Source of the DNA: Clostridium septicum
Lineage (GTDB): Bacteria; Bacillota; Clostridia; Clostridiales; Clostridiaceae
Assembly: GCF_003606265.1 (NCBI RefSeq)
Contig: NZ_CP023671.1
Location: 2,604,001 to 2,668,000, forward strand
Direction of reading: 5' to 3'
Length of the DNA stretch: 64,000 bases
The notes below the pieces were generated by a model, which saw only the letters and a program-made list of their open reading frames with translations, searched no databases and had not been told where the DNA came from. Positions within the stretch are counted from its first letter, which is position 1. Each line of letters opens with the position of its first letter. Below, piece after piece: positions 11,154-20,797 of this stretch. The position numbers and the translations under genes are program-made.

Positions 11154-12117
11154 ATGAATATTAGAAAATTGTTTAATGAAAAAAAGGTGGTATTTTCTTT
11201 TGAAATATTTCCACCTAAACCAACATCCAATATAGAAACTATATATTATACACTAGAGGAGTTAAAGGATTTAAGACCAGATTTTATAAGTGTAACTTAT
11301 GGAGCAGATGGAAGTTTATTAGAAAATAGAACTAGAGAATTATCTGCCTTAGTAAAAAATAATTATGGAATAGAAACATTAGCACATTTAACATGTATAG
11401 GATCAACAAAGAAAGAGATAGATTTTATACTTAAGGATTTATCTAAAATTGGGATAAATAATGTACTTGCTTTAAGAGGAGATATTCCAGTAGATAAAGA
11501 GATAAAAGGAGATTTTGATTATGCAAAAGATCTTATTGAATATATAAATTTTTATAAAAAAGAATTTAATATTGCTGGAGCTTGTTATCCAGAGGGACAT
11601 CAAGAATGCAAAGATATAGATAAAGAAATATTATACCTAAAGATGAAGGAACAGGTAGGAGCATCACATTTTATTTCGCAGTTATTTTTTTCATAATAAT
11701 TATTTTTATGATTTCTTAGAAAAGAAAGAAAAATATAATATAAAATCACCTATTCAAGCAGGAATTATGCCAGTTGTAAATATAAAGCAAATAGAACGGA
11801 TAGTTTCATTATGTGGAGCTAAACTACCTAAAAAATTCTTGAAGATAATGGATAAATATGAACATGATAAGGTTTCTTTAAGAGATGCAGGAATAGCTTA
11901 TGCTGTAGAGCAGATTGTTGATTTAATATCTTCAGAGGTAGATGGGATACATTTGTACACAATGAATAACCCATATGTAGCTAACAGAATAAATGAAAGT
12001 ATTAAAACTATAATAAGATATATAAATAATGAAGAAATAATACTTACTAAAGCAAAAGAAATTCCACCTGCTAATGAAATACAATGTGGAAATTATAGAG
12101 ATTTATCATTATTTTAG
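11154..12117 (+). pseudogene. metF: Methylenetetrahydrofolate reductase, frameshifted in a T7 run
   Basis: MetF reduces 5,10-methylene-THF to 5-methyl-THF with FAD, supplying MetH. The N-terminal part (11154-11696) has the family start FSFEIFPPKP and runs to GASHFISQLFFS, where it stops. The rest continues in the next frame up to 12117 (QAGIMPVVNIKQIERIVSLCGA). Removing one T from the seven T residues at 11685-11691 restores QLFFHNNYFYDFLEK and one ORF of about 320 codons. Family signatures on both sides are intact. It is either a recent mutation, a phase-variable homopolymer or a read error. It lies upstream of metH. Confidence 0.88.
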
Positions 12118-12157
12118 GACAAAGAAGTGTTGAAGAAAGGTTTTTCAATTAATATTT

Positions 12158-12859
12158 ATGAATAATAAAGTTAAAGAGTTTGAGATTAATAAAGAAGAGG
12201 TACTTAGATATTTAGGATATAGAGGTCAAGAAATAAATGAAGAAATAAATGAAGAAATAAATAACATTATAGAAGAATGTAGAAATGAAGTTAAAAAATT
12301 AGTAAATCCAAGATATATATATAAATTTTATAATGTATTTAGAAAAGATAATGAAATAAATATAAAAAATAGTACTTTAGTGTTAAAGGGAAAAGATATA
12401 AAAAAACATTTAGTATTTTCAGATACTTGTGTTTTAATGGCAGCTACAATAGGTAGCGATGTAGAAAGAAAAATAAATCTTTATGAAAGAATTAATTTAA
12501 CAAAGGCTTTAGTAATGGATGCTTGTGCAACTACAGCAATAGAGGAACTTTGCGATTATATAGAAAAGGAGATAAGAGATATTGTTAGGAGAAAATGTAA
12601 AAACTTAAACTTTAGATTTAGTCCAGGGTATGGAGATTTAGATATAGAAATACAAAAAGAATTTATAAAAGTAATAGAAGCAAATAAAAAAATAGGGCTT
12701 ACAGCATCTTCTAACAACATATTATTTCCTAGGAAATCAGTAACTGCTATAATTGGCATTATAAATGAGGATAAATTTGTAAAAAAAAGAAGATGTTTAG
12801 AATGTAGAAACTATAATAATTGTAATTTTAGAAAAGAGGGATTTAATTGTGGGAATTAA
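12158..12859 (+). CDS. Stand-alone methionine synthase reactivation-domain-like protein
   Basis: This 233-aa protein resembles the C-terminal activation domain of cobalamin-dependent methionine synthase (ATIGSDVERK, DACATTAIEELCDYIE, RFSPGYGDLDIEIQ). In E. coli MetH that domain binds AdoMet and re-methylates inactive cob(II)alamin. Here it is separate, and the next gene is a MetH lacking it, which supports a two-polypeptide enzyme. The tail carries four clustered cysteines (CLEC, NNCNF, FNCGN), absent from the fused domain as I know it, possibly for metal or redox binding. The ribosome binding site is weak (AAAGG about 18 bp upstream). It overlaps metH by 11 bp. Confidence 0.85.
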   Translation: MNNKVKEFEINKEEVLRYLGYRGQEINEEINEEINNIIEECRNEVKKLVNPRYIYKFYNVFRKDNEINIKNSTLVLKGKDIKKHLVFSDTCVLMAATIGSDVERKINLYERINLTKALVMDACATTAIEELCDYIEKEIRDIVRRKCKNLNFRFSPGYGDLDIEIQKEFIKVIEANKKIGLTASSNNILFPRKSVTAIIGIINEDKFVKKRRCLECRNYNNCNFRKEGFNCGN

Positions 12860-15236
12860 AGATTTTATAGAAGATAATATATTGTTATTTGATGGAGCTA
12901 TGGGAACAATGTTACAGAAGGAAGGTTTAAAACTTGGACAAAATCCAGAGGTTCTGAACATAACTAATCCAGAGGTGATTAAAAAAATTCATAAAAAATA
13001 TATATATGCTGGAGCAAAGGTTATTACAACAAATACTTTTGGAGCAAATGAGAAAAAGTTATATGGAACTTCATATAGTGTGGAAGAGATTATTAATAAG
13101 GGAATTTCATTAGCAATAGAGGCTAAAGGTAATGAATCTGTCTTAATAGCTTTAGATATAGGACCAATAGGAGAACTTTTAGAACCTATGGGCACATTGA
13201 AATTTGATGAAGCCTATAATATTTTTAAAAGACAAGTTGTATTAGCAAAAAACTCAGGGGTAGATATAATCCTAATAGAAACTATGACGGATTTATATGA
13301 AGCAAAGGCGGCAGTATTAGCTGCAAAAGAAAATTCTAATTTACCTATATTTTGTACTATGAGTTTTGAAGGTAATGGAAGAACATTTACTGGTTGTAAG
13401 GCATCAAGTATGGCTATTACTTTAGATGCATTAGGGGTAGATGCATTAGGGGTAAATTGTTCCTTAGGACCTAGGGAAATATTACCCATAATTAAGGAAG
13501 TAAGAGAATGGACTAATTTACCGCTAATGGTTCAACCTAATGCTGGTTTACCTTCTTTATCAGTAGGAGAAGCTGTTTACAATATATCAAAAGAAGAGTT
13601 TAAATCTGGAATAATTGGTTTTATAGAAAGTGGAGTTAATATAATTGGAGGTTGTTGTGGTACTACACCTGAATATATTTTAGAAATATCAAAAGAAATT
13701 AACAATATAAGATCTATTAAAAGGGAAAAAGTAAGTTTTTCTGCAATATGTACTCCGTCAAGAACTGTTAATATTAATTGTGTAAAAATAATTGGTGAAA
13801 GAATAAATCCAACTGGTAAGAGATTATTTAAAGAAGCTTTAAAAAATGGAGATATGGATTATATATTAAAACAAGGGATAGAGCAAATAGAAGCAGGAGC
13901 TGATATATTAGATGTAAATGTAGGTCTTCCAGAAATAAATGAAGAGGAAACCATGGTTAATGTTATTAAGGAAATTCAGGGTATCTTAGATGTACCTCTT
14001 CAAATAGATTCATCTAACATTAAAGCTATAGAAAAAGGGTTAAGATACTATAATGGTAAAGCTATAGTGAATTCTGTAAATGGAGAAGATAGTATTCTTG
14101 ATAAAGTGCTTCCTTTAGTTAAAAAATATGGATCAGCAGTAGTTGGATTAACATTAGATGAAAAAGGTATTCCAATGAAAGCAGAAGATAGAGTGAAAAT
14201 AGCAAAAAAAATATTAAATAAAGCTTTAGAATATGGAATAAAAAAAGAGGATGTTTTTATAGATACGTTAGTATTAACTGCATCAGCTAAGCAAGAAGAA
14301 GTTACAGAAACTCTTAAGGCATTAAATATAGTTAACAAAGAATTAGGTTTAAAAACAGTATTAGGAATATCAAATATTTCATTTGGACTTCCTAATAGAA
14401 GTATAATAAATGAAACATTTTTGGCATTAGCCTTAGGAAATGGATTAAACTTACCAATATTAAATCCAAATTCAGAAGGAATGATGAATGTAATTAATTC
14501 ATTTAATGTTTTATATAATTTTGATAAAAGTGCAACTAAATATATAGAGGTATATGGCCAAGAAGATAAAGAAAAAAACAAGATAGTTGAAGTCAGAAAT
14601 TATGATTTAAAATATATATTAATGAAGGGGTTAAGGGAAGAAGCTCATAGTGCAACATTAGAATTACTAAAATCAGTAGATGAAATTGAAATAGTTAATA
14701 AATATCTTATACCTGCATTAGATGAGGTAGGAGATAATTTTGAAAAGGGAAAAATATTTTTACCACAGTTAATACAGTCAGCTGAAACAGTTAAAAATGC
14801 TTTTGAAGTTTTGAAAAAAAATTTATTATTAAAAAATAAATCAACAATTTCAAAAGGAACAATAGCCTTAGCTACTGTAAAAGGAGATATACATGATATA
14901 GGAAAAAATATAGTTAAAGTAATATTAGAAAATTACGGATTTGAGGTTATAGATTTAGGAAAAGATGTTCCTATAGAAAATATAGTTAATACTGTTATTA
15001 AAAATAATATAACTTTAGTTGGATTAAGTGCATTAATGACAACAACACTAAAAAGCATGGAAGAAACCATAAAAGCTTTAAGAAAAGCAAAAAAAGATAT
15101 AAAGGTTTTTGTTGGAGGTGCTGTCTTAACAGAGGAATATGCAAAGGAGATAGGGGCAGATTTCTATGCAAAAGATGCTAGAGAATCCGTAGAAATATCT
15201 AAAAAACATTTTCTAAATTTATCCTGTAATAATTAA
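12849..15236 (+). CDS. metH: Cobalamin-dependent methionine synthase lacking the activation domain
   Basis: The 795-aa protein has three domains. The homocysteine-binding barrel (about 1-285) starts FDGAMGTML and carries the zinc cysteines of GVNCSLGP and GGCCGTTP. The pterin-binding barrel (about 310-560) carries GERINPTGKR and DVNVGLP. The cobalamin cap and Rossmann domain (about 590-795) carry GDIHDIGKN, in which H682 is the cobalt ligand, and a later GLSALMTTT. It ends after the B12 domain. The start is GTG at 12849 with GAGGG upstream. It transfers methyl from methyl-THF to homocysteine. Confidence 0.95.
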   Translation: MGIKDFIEDNILLFDGAMGTMLQKEGLKLGQNPEVLNITNPEVIKKIHKKYIYAGAKVITTNTFGANEKKLYGTSYSVEEIINKGISLAIEAKGNESVLIALDIGPIGELLEPMGTLKFDEAYNIFKRQVVLAKNSGVDIILIETMTDLYEAKAAVLAAKENSNLPIFCTMSFEGNGRTFTGCKASSMAITLDALGVDALGVNCSLGPREILPIIKEVREWTNLPLMVQPNAGLPSLSVGEAVYNISKEEFKSGIIGFIESGVNIIGGCCGTTPEYILEISKEINNIRSIKREKVSFSAICTPSRTVNINCVKIIGERINPTGKRLFKEALKNGDMDYILKQGIEQIEAGADILDVNVGLPEINEEETMVNVIKEIQGILDVPLQIDSSNIKAIEKGLRYYNGKAIVNSVNGEDSILDKVLPLVKKYGSAVVGLTLDEKGIPMKAEDRVKIAKKILNKALEYGIKKEDVFIDTLVLTASAKQEEVTETLKALNIVNKELGLKTVLGISNISFGLPNRSIINETFLALALGNGLNLPILNPNSEGMMNVINSFNVLYNFDKSATKYIEVYGQEDKEKNKIVEVRNYDLKYILMKGLREEAHSATLELLKSVDEIEIVNKYLIPALDEVGDNFEKGKIFLPQLIQSAETVKNAFEVLKKNLLLKNKSTISKGTIALATVKGDIHDIGKNIVKVILENYGFEVIDLGKDVPIENIVNTVIKNNITLVGLSALMTTTLKSMEETIKALRKAKKDIKVFVGGAVLTEEYAKEIGADFYAKDARESVEISKKHFLNLSCNN

Positions 15237-15285
15237 TGAAATAGTGCAGATACTATTAAGGAAAGTTATTAAGGAGGTGTTTTAA

Positions 15286-15444
15286 ATGTCAAGAAATCCA
15301 AGTATAAAATGTACAGTTAATGAATGTAAGTATAATGATCAAGCAGAAAATTATTGCACATTAAATGTTATACAAGTAGGAACTCATGAAAAAAAACCTA
15401 CTATGATTTAATGCACAGATTGTGAATCATTCGAATTAAGGTAA
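15286..15444 (+). pseudogene. DUF1540 small cysteine-rich protein with in-frame stop
   Basis: An AAGGAGG site precedes ATG 15286. The frame reads MSRNPSIKCTVNECKYNDQA and so on for 41 codons to a TAA at 15409, then continues in frame for 10 more codons as CTDCESFELR to a second stop at 15442. The C-terminal cysteine pair is the expected end of DUF1540 proteins, which have a four-cysteine pattern suggestive of metal binding. A single base change (for example CAA to TAA) explains the break. The stop is TAA, so selenocysteine is not an option. Confidence 0.7.
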
Positions 15445-15484
15445 AATGAGATTTATAAAGACAGATATTATATAATACCTGTCT

Positions 15485-16354
15485 TTATTTTTTGGAAATT
15501 ATAAATTCTATAAATAATTTTGTTTCAGTGGATAAAGGTAAATTTTTAGGGAATGTTAATACTATTTCATTAATAATAGTATTTTGTAAAGGAATAGATC
15601 TAAGATTTTCAGTATTAAATTTATTAATAACTTTTTGTGGTAATAATGTTACACCAAAACCTTGAGAAACTAACTCTAAAATAGTGTCTATTCTACAACT
15701 AGAATATGAAATTTTGGGATAAAATCCAGATTTTAGGCATTCTTTAGTGCATAAATTATATAAACTATTATTAGATTCTGATAATATAAATGTTTGTTTA
15801 GAGAGACTACAAATATTAATACTTTCAACTTTAGCTAATGGATTATTTTTAGATATAACAAGAACTAATTCATCTTTAAATAATGAAATTGCATTATAGT
15901 TTTCGGTATCTATATCATTTAAATTAGTAAAAGCTAAATTTATTGATTTAGAATTAAAAAGTTTAAATAAATTAGAGGAATCATTTTCTATTAAATTTAA
16001 ATTAATTTTAGAAAAAGACTTATTGAAAGTATTAATTAGTGATATAATCCCGTATTGAGATAGCAATGGTGTAATACCAATGTTTAATTCTCTGTTAGAA
16101 ATATCCATCATTTCTTTTAATATTTTATTATGGAGCGTTACATAGCTCTTTGCATATTCTAAAAATTTTTCACCAGAATAAGATAAAAGAATATTTCTAG
16201 GATTTCTAATAAAAAGCTCTGTATTCAATTCTTTTTCTAAGGATTTAATTTGCTTTGATAAAGATGATTGAGAAATACAAAGTTCTTCAGAAGCTAAGGT
16301 AAAACTTTTATATTTTTCGACTTCTAGGAAATATTTGACTTGCTCTATATTCAA
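15485..16354 (-). CDS. LysR-family transcriptional regulator
   Basis: The 289-aa protein has the N-terminal winged HTH (about 1-60, with FTLASEELCISQSSLSKQIKSLE) and a C-terminal effector-binding domain of two alpha/beta lobes (about 88-289). I chose the TTG at 16354, giving MNIEQVKYFLEVEKY, because GGAGGG lies 10 bp upstream; the upstream TTG at 16372 overlaps that site. It is divergent from the ABC exporter genes, which LysR regulators often control, but the Fur box between them points to another regulator. The effector cannot be deduced. Confidence 0.9.
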   Translation of the reverse strand: MNIEQVKYFLEVEKYKSFTLASEELCISQSSLSKQIKSLEKELNTELFIRNPRNILLSYSGEKFLEYAKSYVTLHNKILKEMMDISNRELNIGITPLLSQYGIISLINTFNKSFSKINLNLIENDSSNLFKLFNSKSINLAFTNLNDIDTENYNAISLFKDELVLVISKNNPLAKVESINICSLSKQTFILSESNNSLYNLCTKECLKSGFYPKISYSSCRIDTILELVSQGFGVTLLPQKVINKFNTENLRSIPLQNTIINEIVLTFPKNLPLSTETKLFIEFIISKK

Positions 16355-16452
16355 AATTAGACTTCCCTCCAATAATTAATTTATTCTATTTAGGAAATTA
16401 ACACTTTCTTAAATGGAATTGCAAAAATAAAAAAAACGAATAAAATATTAAG

Positions 16453-16467
16453 TGATAATAATTATCA
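16453..16467. promoter_or_regulatory. Perfect Fur box upstream of the ABC exporter cluster
   Basis: TGATAATAATTATCA is an exact 7-1-7 match to the Gram-positive Fur consensus TGATAATnATTATCA. It lies about 90 bp before the ABC exporter start at 16559. Fur with Fe2+ would repress from here. Confidence 0.8.
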
Positions 16468-16517
16468 ATAGGTTATTTTAATATTCCAAAAGGAATATAT
16501 ATTTTTTATAACATAAA

Positions 16518-16532
16518 CGATAATGAAAATCA
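16518..16532. promoter_or_regulatory. Second, imperfect Fur-like site
   Basis: CGATAATGAAAATCA matches most of the 7-1-7 consensus and is followed by AATAATGATT, which could extend it as hexamers. It lies 26 bp before the start codon of the first ABC gene. Confidence 0.45.
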
Positions 16533-16558
16533 ATAATGATTAGATGGAGGAGAAGTTT

Positions 16559-18358
16559 ATGATGATAAATAAGAGGCTCATAAATTTATGTAATGAGTCT
16601 AAAAAATATGTAGCATTAACTGTATTAGTTAGTTGGATATCAATTTTATGCAATATTTTAATTATATTATTAATAGGAAAATTTATTAATAGAATATACT
16701 TAGGTGAAGAATTAGTTGTCACTTCAGCTAGTAAGATTATCAGTGATTTATCTCAGTTTAAAATGGGGGAAAATTTAACTTTATTAGGAACAATAGGAAT
16801 AATAATTATACTTTTAATAATTAGATACGTAAGTAATTTGTTTTATGGTAAGTTTTCTTATTTAGCTTCAGCAAATGCAAGAGTGACATTAAGAGAGCTT
16901 ATATACAAGAAACTGCTTAAATTAGGGACTAGCTATAATGAAGTAGAATCTACATCTTCTTTAGTACAATTTACGGTAGAAGGCGTAGAGGCTTTAGAAG
17001 TTTATTTTGGTAAGTATCTTCCTCAATTTTTTTATTCAATGTTAGCACCTATAACTTTATTCGTAGTGTTATCTTTTATATCATTTAAATCAGCAATAGT
17101 ATTTATATTATGTGTTCCATTAATTCCAGTATCAATAATAGCAATAATGAAGTTGGCAAAAAAAATATTGAAAAATTATTGGAAAAGTTATTCTAATTTA
17201 GGAGACACATTTTTAGAAAATCTTCAAGGGCTTACTACATTAAAGGTATTTAATAGAGATGAAGAAAGACATAATAAGATGAATGATGAGGCTGAAAAGT
17301 TTAGAAAAGTTACTATGAAAGTTTTAAGTATGCAGCTTAATTCCATAAATATTATGGATTTAATAGCATTTGGTGGAGCAGCATTAGGAACGATAGTTGC
17401 ATTATTTCAATTTAGAAGTGGAGTTTTGTTAATAGGTGATTTACTAATAATTATATTGTTATCTTCAGAATTCTTCATACCATTAAGATTATTAGGATCA
17501 TTTTTCCATATAGCTATGAATGGTATGGCTGCATCAGATAGGATTTTTGCTTTATTAGATGTTGAAGAGAGAAAAAAAGAATTAGCTAATGGGTATGATG
17601 AAATGAATGATATTTCAATAACTTTAAATGATGTAGATTTTAGCTACGATGGCAAGAGAAAAGTTATTGAAAATGCAAATATGGAAGTTCCAAATAAAGG
17701 CTTAGTAGCTATTGTTGGGGAAAGTGGAAGTGGTAAAAGTACTATAGCTTCTCTTATTTTAAATTCTTATAAAGTAAATAGTGGTGAAATAAAGTTTAAT
17801 AATATAAATGTAGATAATATACCATTAGATACTATATATAGTAAAGTTTCGTTAATATCAACAAATAGTTATATATTTAATGGAAGTATATTAGATAATT
17901 TATTAATGGCAAATAAAGATGCTACTAAAGAAGAGATAGAAAATGCACTTAAAGTATCAAGATTATATGAATTTATAATTTCTTTAAAGGAAGGTTTATT
18001 AACTAATGTTGGTGAAGGGGGAAGTCTTCTATCTGGAGGACAAAAACAAAGACTAGCTTTGGCTAGAGCAATACTTGCAAATAGAGAGGTTATGATTTTT
18101 GATGAAGCCACTTCAAATATAGATGTTGAAAGCGAAGAAGATATATGGAAAGCTATATATGATCTTTCAAAAACTAAAACAATAATTGTTATATCTCATA
18201 GATTAGCAAATGTAATTGATGCTGATAAAATTTACGTTATGAAAAAAGGACATATTGTAGAATCAGGTACGCATGAAGAATTATATGATTCTAAGAAGCT
18301 TTATTATAATATGATAAATAAGCAAAGAGAATTGGAAGAGATAAGGGTGGTGATGTAG
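16559..18358 (+). CDS. ABC exporter half-transporter (CydD-like)
   Basis: This 599-aa fusion has an N-terminal six-helix exporter domain (about 15-320) and a C-terminal ATPase with Walker A GESGSGKST (about 387-395), signature LSGGQKQRLALARAIL, Walker B VMIFDEATSN and the switch histidine in VISHRLA. The best-known family is CydDC, which exports cysteine or glutathione or handles heme, but there is no cytochrome bd here. ATG 16559 is chosen because GGAGGAG ends about 7 bp upstream; the ATG at 16544 overlaps that site. It is followed two bases later by its partner. The Fur box suggests a role tied to iron or heme. Confidence 0.88.
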   Translation: MMINKRLINLCNESKKYVALTVLVSWISILCNILIILLIGKFINRIYLGEELVVTSASKIISDLSQFKMGENLTLLGTIGIIIILLIIRYVSNLFYGKFSYLASANARVTLRELIYKKLLKLGTSYNEVESTSSLVQFTVEGVEALEVYFGKYLPQFFYSMLAPITLFVVLSFISFKSAIVFILCVPLIPVSIIAIMKLAKKILKNYWKSYSNLGDTFLENLQGLTTLKVFNRDEERHNKMNDEAEKFRKVTMKVLSMQLNSINIMDLIAFGGAALGTIVALFQFRSGVLLIGDLLIIILLSSEFFIPLRLLGSFFHIAMNGMAASDRIFALLDVEERKKELANGYDEMNDISITLNDVDFSYDGKRKVIENANMEVPNKGLVAIVGESGSGKSTIASLILNSYKVNSGEIKFNNINVDNIPLDTIYSKVSLISTNSYIFNGSILDNLLMANKDATKEEIENALKVSRLYEFIISLKEGLLTNVGEGGSLLSGGQKQRLALARAILANREVMIFDEATSNIDVESEEDIWKAIYDLSKTKTIIVISHRLANVIDADKIYVMKKGHIVESGTHEELYDSKKLYYNMINKQRELEEIRVVM

Positions 18359-18360
18359 TT

Positions 18361-20034
18361 TTGGAGAGACAATCAGGATTTAAAATAATGAAAAGATTAA
18401 TTAAGGAACTAAAGCCATTAACACCGGTTATGATTATAACAATAACTATGGGAGTATTAGGGTTCTTATCTGCAATTGCAATAGCTACTTTTGGAGCAAT
18501 TTCCATTGGAAGCATAATAGATAATAGGAATTTTATATCATTTAATGGGGCTATAACAGTAATGCTTGTAGCAGCAGTTCTTAGAGGGCTACTTAGATAC
18601 TGTGAGCAGCTTTCAGGGCATTATATAGCTTTTAAGATATTAGTTATACTTAGAGATAAAATCTTTACAGTTTTAAGGAGATTAGCTCCAGCTAAATTAG
18701 AAAGTAAAGAAAAGGGGAATTTAATCTCACTTATAACTTCAGATATAGAGCTATTAGAAGTTTTTTATGCACATACAATAGCACCTATTGCTATTGCAAT
18801 AATAACAAATACAATAATAAGTATAATATTATATTTAATAAATCCTATATTTGGAATAGTATCAGCTATTTTCTTCTTAATAGTTGGGTTTGTTATACCA
18901 TATAAATCTTCATCTATGGTTAAAGGGGATGGGGTAGAATATAGAAATGTATTTGGGGAAAGTAATTCCTATATATTAGATTCTTTAAGAGGATTAAAGG
19001 AAATATTATTATTTAATAGTGGAAAAGAAAGATTAGATAAAATTAATTCTAATTCAATTAAACTAAACGATAGTTTATATAAAATAAAGAGACATGAGGG
19101 AATTATAAGAGCAATAACAGATTTAGTTATAATGTTAGCAATACTTACTTTTGTAGCAATAGGATTTTCATTATATATAAACACTTATATTACATTTACA
19201 ACAATGATTGTAGCAATAGTAATAATAGCATCATCTTTTGGTCCAGTTGTAGCTTTAAGTAATCTTTCTAATAATTTACTTCATACATTTGCTTGTGCAG
19301 AGAGAATATTTAAGCTTCTAGATGAAGAGCCAGAAGTAGAAGAAGTACTAGGTGATGGTGAACTTTTAGTTTCTAAAATAGATTATAGAGATGTAAGTTT
19401 TTCTTATAAGGGAAGAAAAGAATCTATATTTAATAATATAAATTTAGAAATTAAAAAAGGAGATAAAATTGCTTTAATAGGTGATAGTGGAATAGGGAAA
19501 AGTACATTTGTAAAACTTCTTATGAGGTTCTTTGATGTTAATAAAGGTGAAATTAATATTAATGGTGAAAATATAAAGAACATAAAAACAAAGGCTATAA
19601 GAAACAGTCAAACTTTAGTAAGTCAAGAAACATATCTTTTTAATGAAACAATAGAGGATAATATAAAAATTGGTAATATTAAAGCAACTAGAGAGGAAGT
19701 TATAGAAGCGGCTAAAAAAGCATCTATACATGATTTTATAGAAACATTACCAAATGGATATGATACTAAAGCAGGGGAGTTAGGAAGCAATTTATCATCA
19801 GGTGAAAAACAGAGGATAGGTTTAGCAAGAGCATTTTTAAATAATGGACAAGTACTTATATTAGATGAACCAACAAGTAATTTAGATACATTAAATGAAG
19901 GTGAGATACTAAAAGCTATAAAAGAAAATTGTAGTGATAAGACAATAGTATTGATTTCTCATAGAAAATCTACTACAACTATATGTAATAGAACATTTAA
20001 GGTTTTAAATAAGAAATTAATTGAAGAAGTATAA
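18361..20034 (+). CDS. ABC exporter half-transporter (CydC-like)
   Basis: This 557-aa partner has an exporter membrane domain (about 15-310) and an ATPase domain with Walker A GDSGIGKST (about 374-382), a variant signature LSSGEKQRIGLARAFL, Walker B VLILDEPTSN and ISHRKS. The non-canonical signature, set against LSGGQ in the partner, suggests a heterodimer with unequal ATP sites. The start is TTG 18361, with GGTGGTGATG upstream overlapping the end of the first gene. It probably acts with the 16559 product. Confidence 0.88.
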   Translation: MERQSGFKIMKRLIKELKPLTPVMIITITMGVLGFLSAIAIATFGAISIGSIIDNRNFISFNGAITVMLVAAVLRGLLRYCEQLSGHYIAFKILVILRDKIFTVLRRLAPAKLESKEKGNLISLITSDIELLEVFYAHTIAPIAIAIITNTIISIILYLINPIFGIVSAIFFLIVGFVIPYKSSSMVKGDGVEYRNVFGESNSYILDSLRGLKEILLFNSGKERLDKINSNSIKLNDSLYKIKRHEGIIRAITDLVIMLAILTFVAIGFSLYINTYITFTTMIVAIVIIASSFGPVVALSNLSNNLLHTFACAERIFKLLDEEPEVEEVLGDGELLVSKIDYRDVSFSYKGRKESIFNNINLEIKKGDKIALIGDSGIGKSTFVKLLMRFFDVNKGEININGENIKNIKTKAIRNSQTLVSQETYLFNETIEDNIKIGNIKATREEVIEAAKKASIHDFIETLPNGYDTKAGELGSNLSSGEKQRIGLARAFLNNGQVLILDEPTSNLDTLNEGEILKAIKENCSDKTIVLISHRKSTTTICNRTFKVLNKKLIEEV

Positions 20035-20102
20035 ATGGGAAGTCCGTTATGTAAAGTCTAATAATATAACTAGACTAAATAAATATAATAGGAGGAAGAG
20101 AT

Positions 20103-20492
20103 ATGAATAAAGTAAAAAGAGGAATTTATGTAGCTATAGGTCTAATTTGTGTTGTTCTTGGATCAATAGGTGTAATAATTCCAATTTTACCTACAACACC
20201 ATTCTTACTTTTAGCATCTTTCTGTTTTGTTAGAGGATCAGAGAGATTTGATAAATGGTTTAAAGGAACTAAGCTTTATAAGAAGCATTTAGAAAGTTTT
20301 GTAAACAGCAGGAGTATGACATTAAAAACTAAGATAACAATTTTATTATTTGCAGATACAATGATTGCATTTCCTCTTATAATAGTGGATAGTATAACTG
20401 TAAAGGTAATATTAAGTTTAGTCATATTATTTAAATTTTATTATTTTATATTTAGAATTAAAACAATTAAGCCAACTACTATTAATAGTTAG
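20103..20492 (+). CDS. DUF454/YbaN-family inner membrane protein
   Basis: This 129-aa protein begins KRGIYVAIGLICVVLGSIGVIIPILPTTPFLLLASFCFVRGSERF, the conserved DUF454 (YbaN) segment, with two or three membrane helices and the soluble stretch KWFKGTKLYKKHLESF between them. The molecular function of the family is not known to me; members are often near heme or iron genes. An AGGAGG site precedes the ATG. It lies 68 bp after the ABC genes on the same strand with no clear terminator between, so it is probably in the same transcript. Confidence 0.88.
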   Translation: MNKVKRGIYVAIGLICVVLGSIGVIIPILPTTPFLLLASFCFVRGSERFDKWFKGTKLYKKHLESFVNSRSMTLKTKITILLFADTMIAFPLIIVDSITVKVILSLVILFKFYYFIFRIKTIKPTTINS

Positions 20493-20503
20493 AGGGATTA
20501 GGT

Positions 20504-20797
20504 ATGAATAGGATAGAAAAAGAAAAAGATGTTGTTGAACTTATGATTAAGCTTTATTGTAGGAAAAAGCATAATTGTAGAGGGGAACTTTGTAAAGAAT
20601 GTAAAGAACTTTTAGAGTATGCACATAAAAGATTGGATTTATGTAGATTTGGTAACAGTAAAACATCTTGTAGTAAATGTAAGATACATTGTTATAAGAA
20701 AGATATGAAAATCAATATAAAAGAAGTAATGAGATTTTCAGGACCTAGACTTATTATTTATGAACCATATGAATTTATAAGACATATTTTCAAATAA
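20504..20797 (+). CDS. YgbA-type protein (nitrous oxide-stimulated promoter family)
   Basis: The 97-aa cysteine-rich protein matches the YgbA_NO family: LMIKLYCRKKHNC, LCKECKELLEYAHKRLDLC, then SKCKIHCYKKDMKINIKEVM and FSGPRLIIYEP. It has ten cysteines, spaced like a metal or Fe-S site. E. coli ygbA is controlled by the NO-sensing repressor NsrR and linked to growth under nitrosative stress. Here it lies 11 bp after the DUF454 gene and ends the Fur-box cluster, and a terminator follows. Confidence 0.88.
   Translation: MNRIEKEKDVVELMIKLYCRKKHNCRGELCKECKELLEYAHKRLDLCRFGNSKTSCSKCKIHCYKKDMKINIKEVMRFSGPRLIIYEPYEFIRHIFK

Noticed and set aside
15409..15411. Selenocysteine or recoding at the DUF1540 stop
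   Set aside because: The stop is TAA, not TGA, and no recoding signal was seen.
16559..20034. Confident naming as cydDC
   Set aside because: No cytochrome bd genes are present, and the Fur box suggests another role; only the family resemblance is kept.
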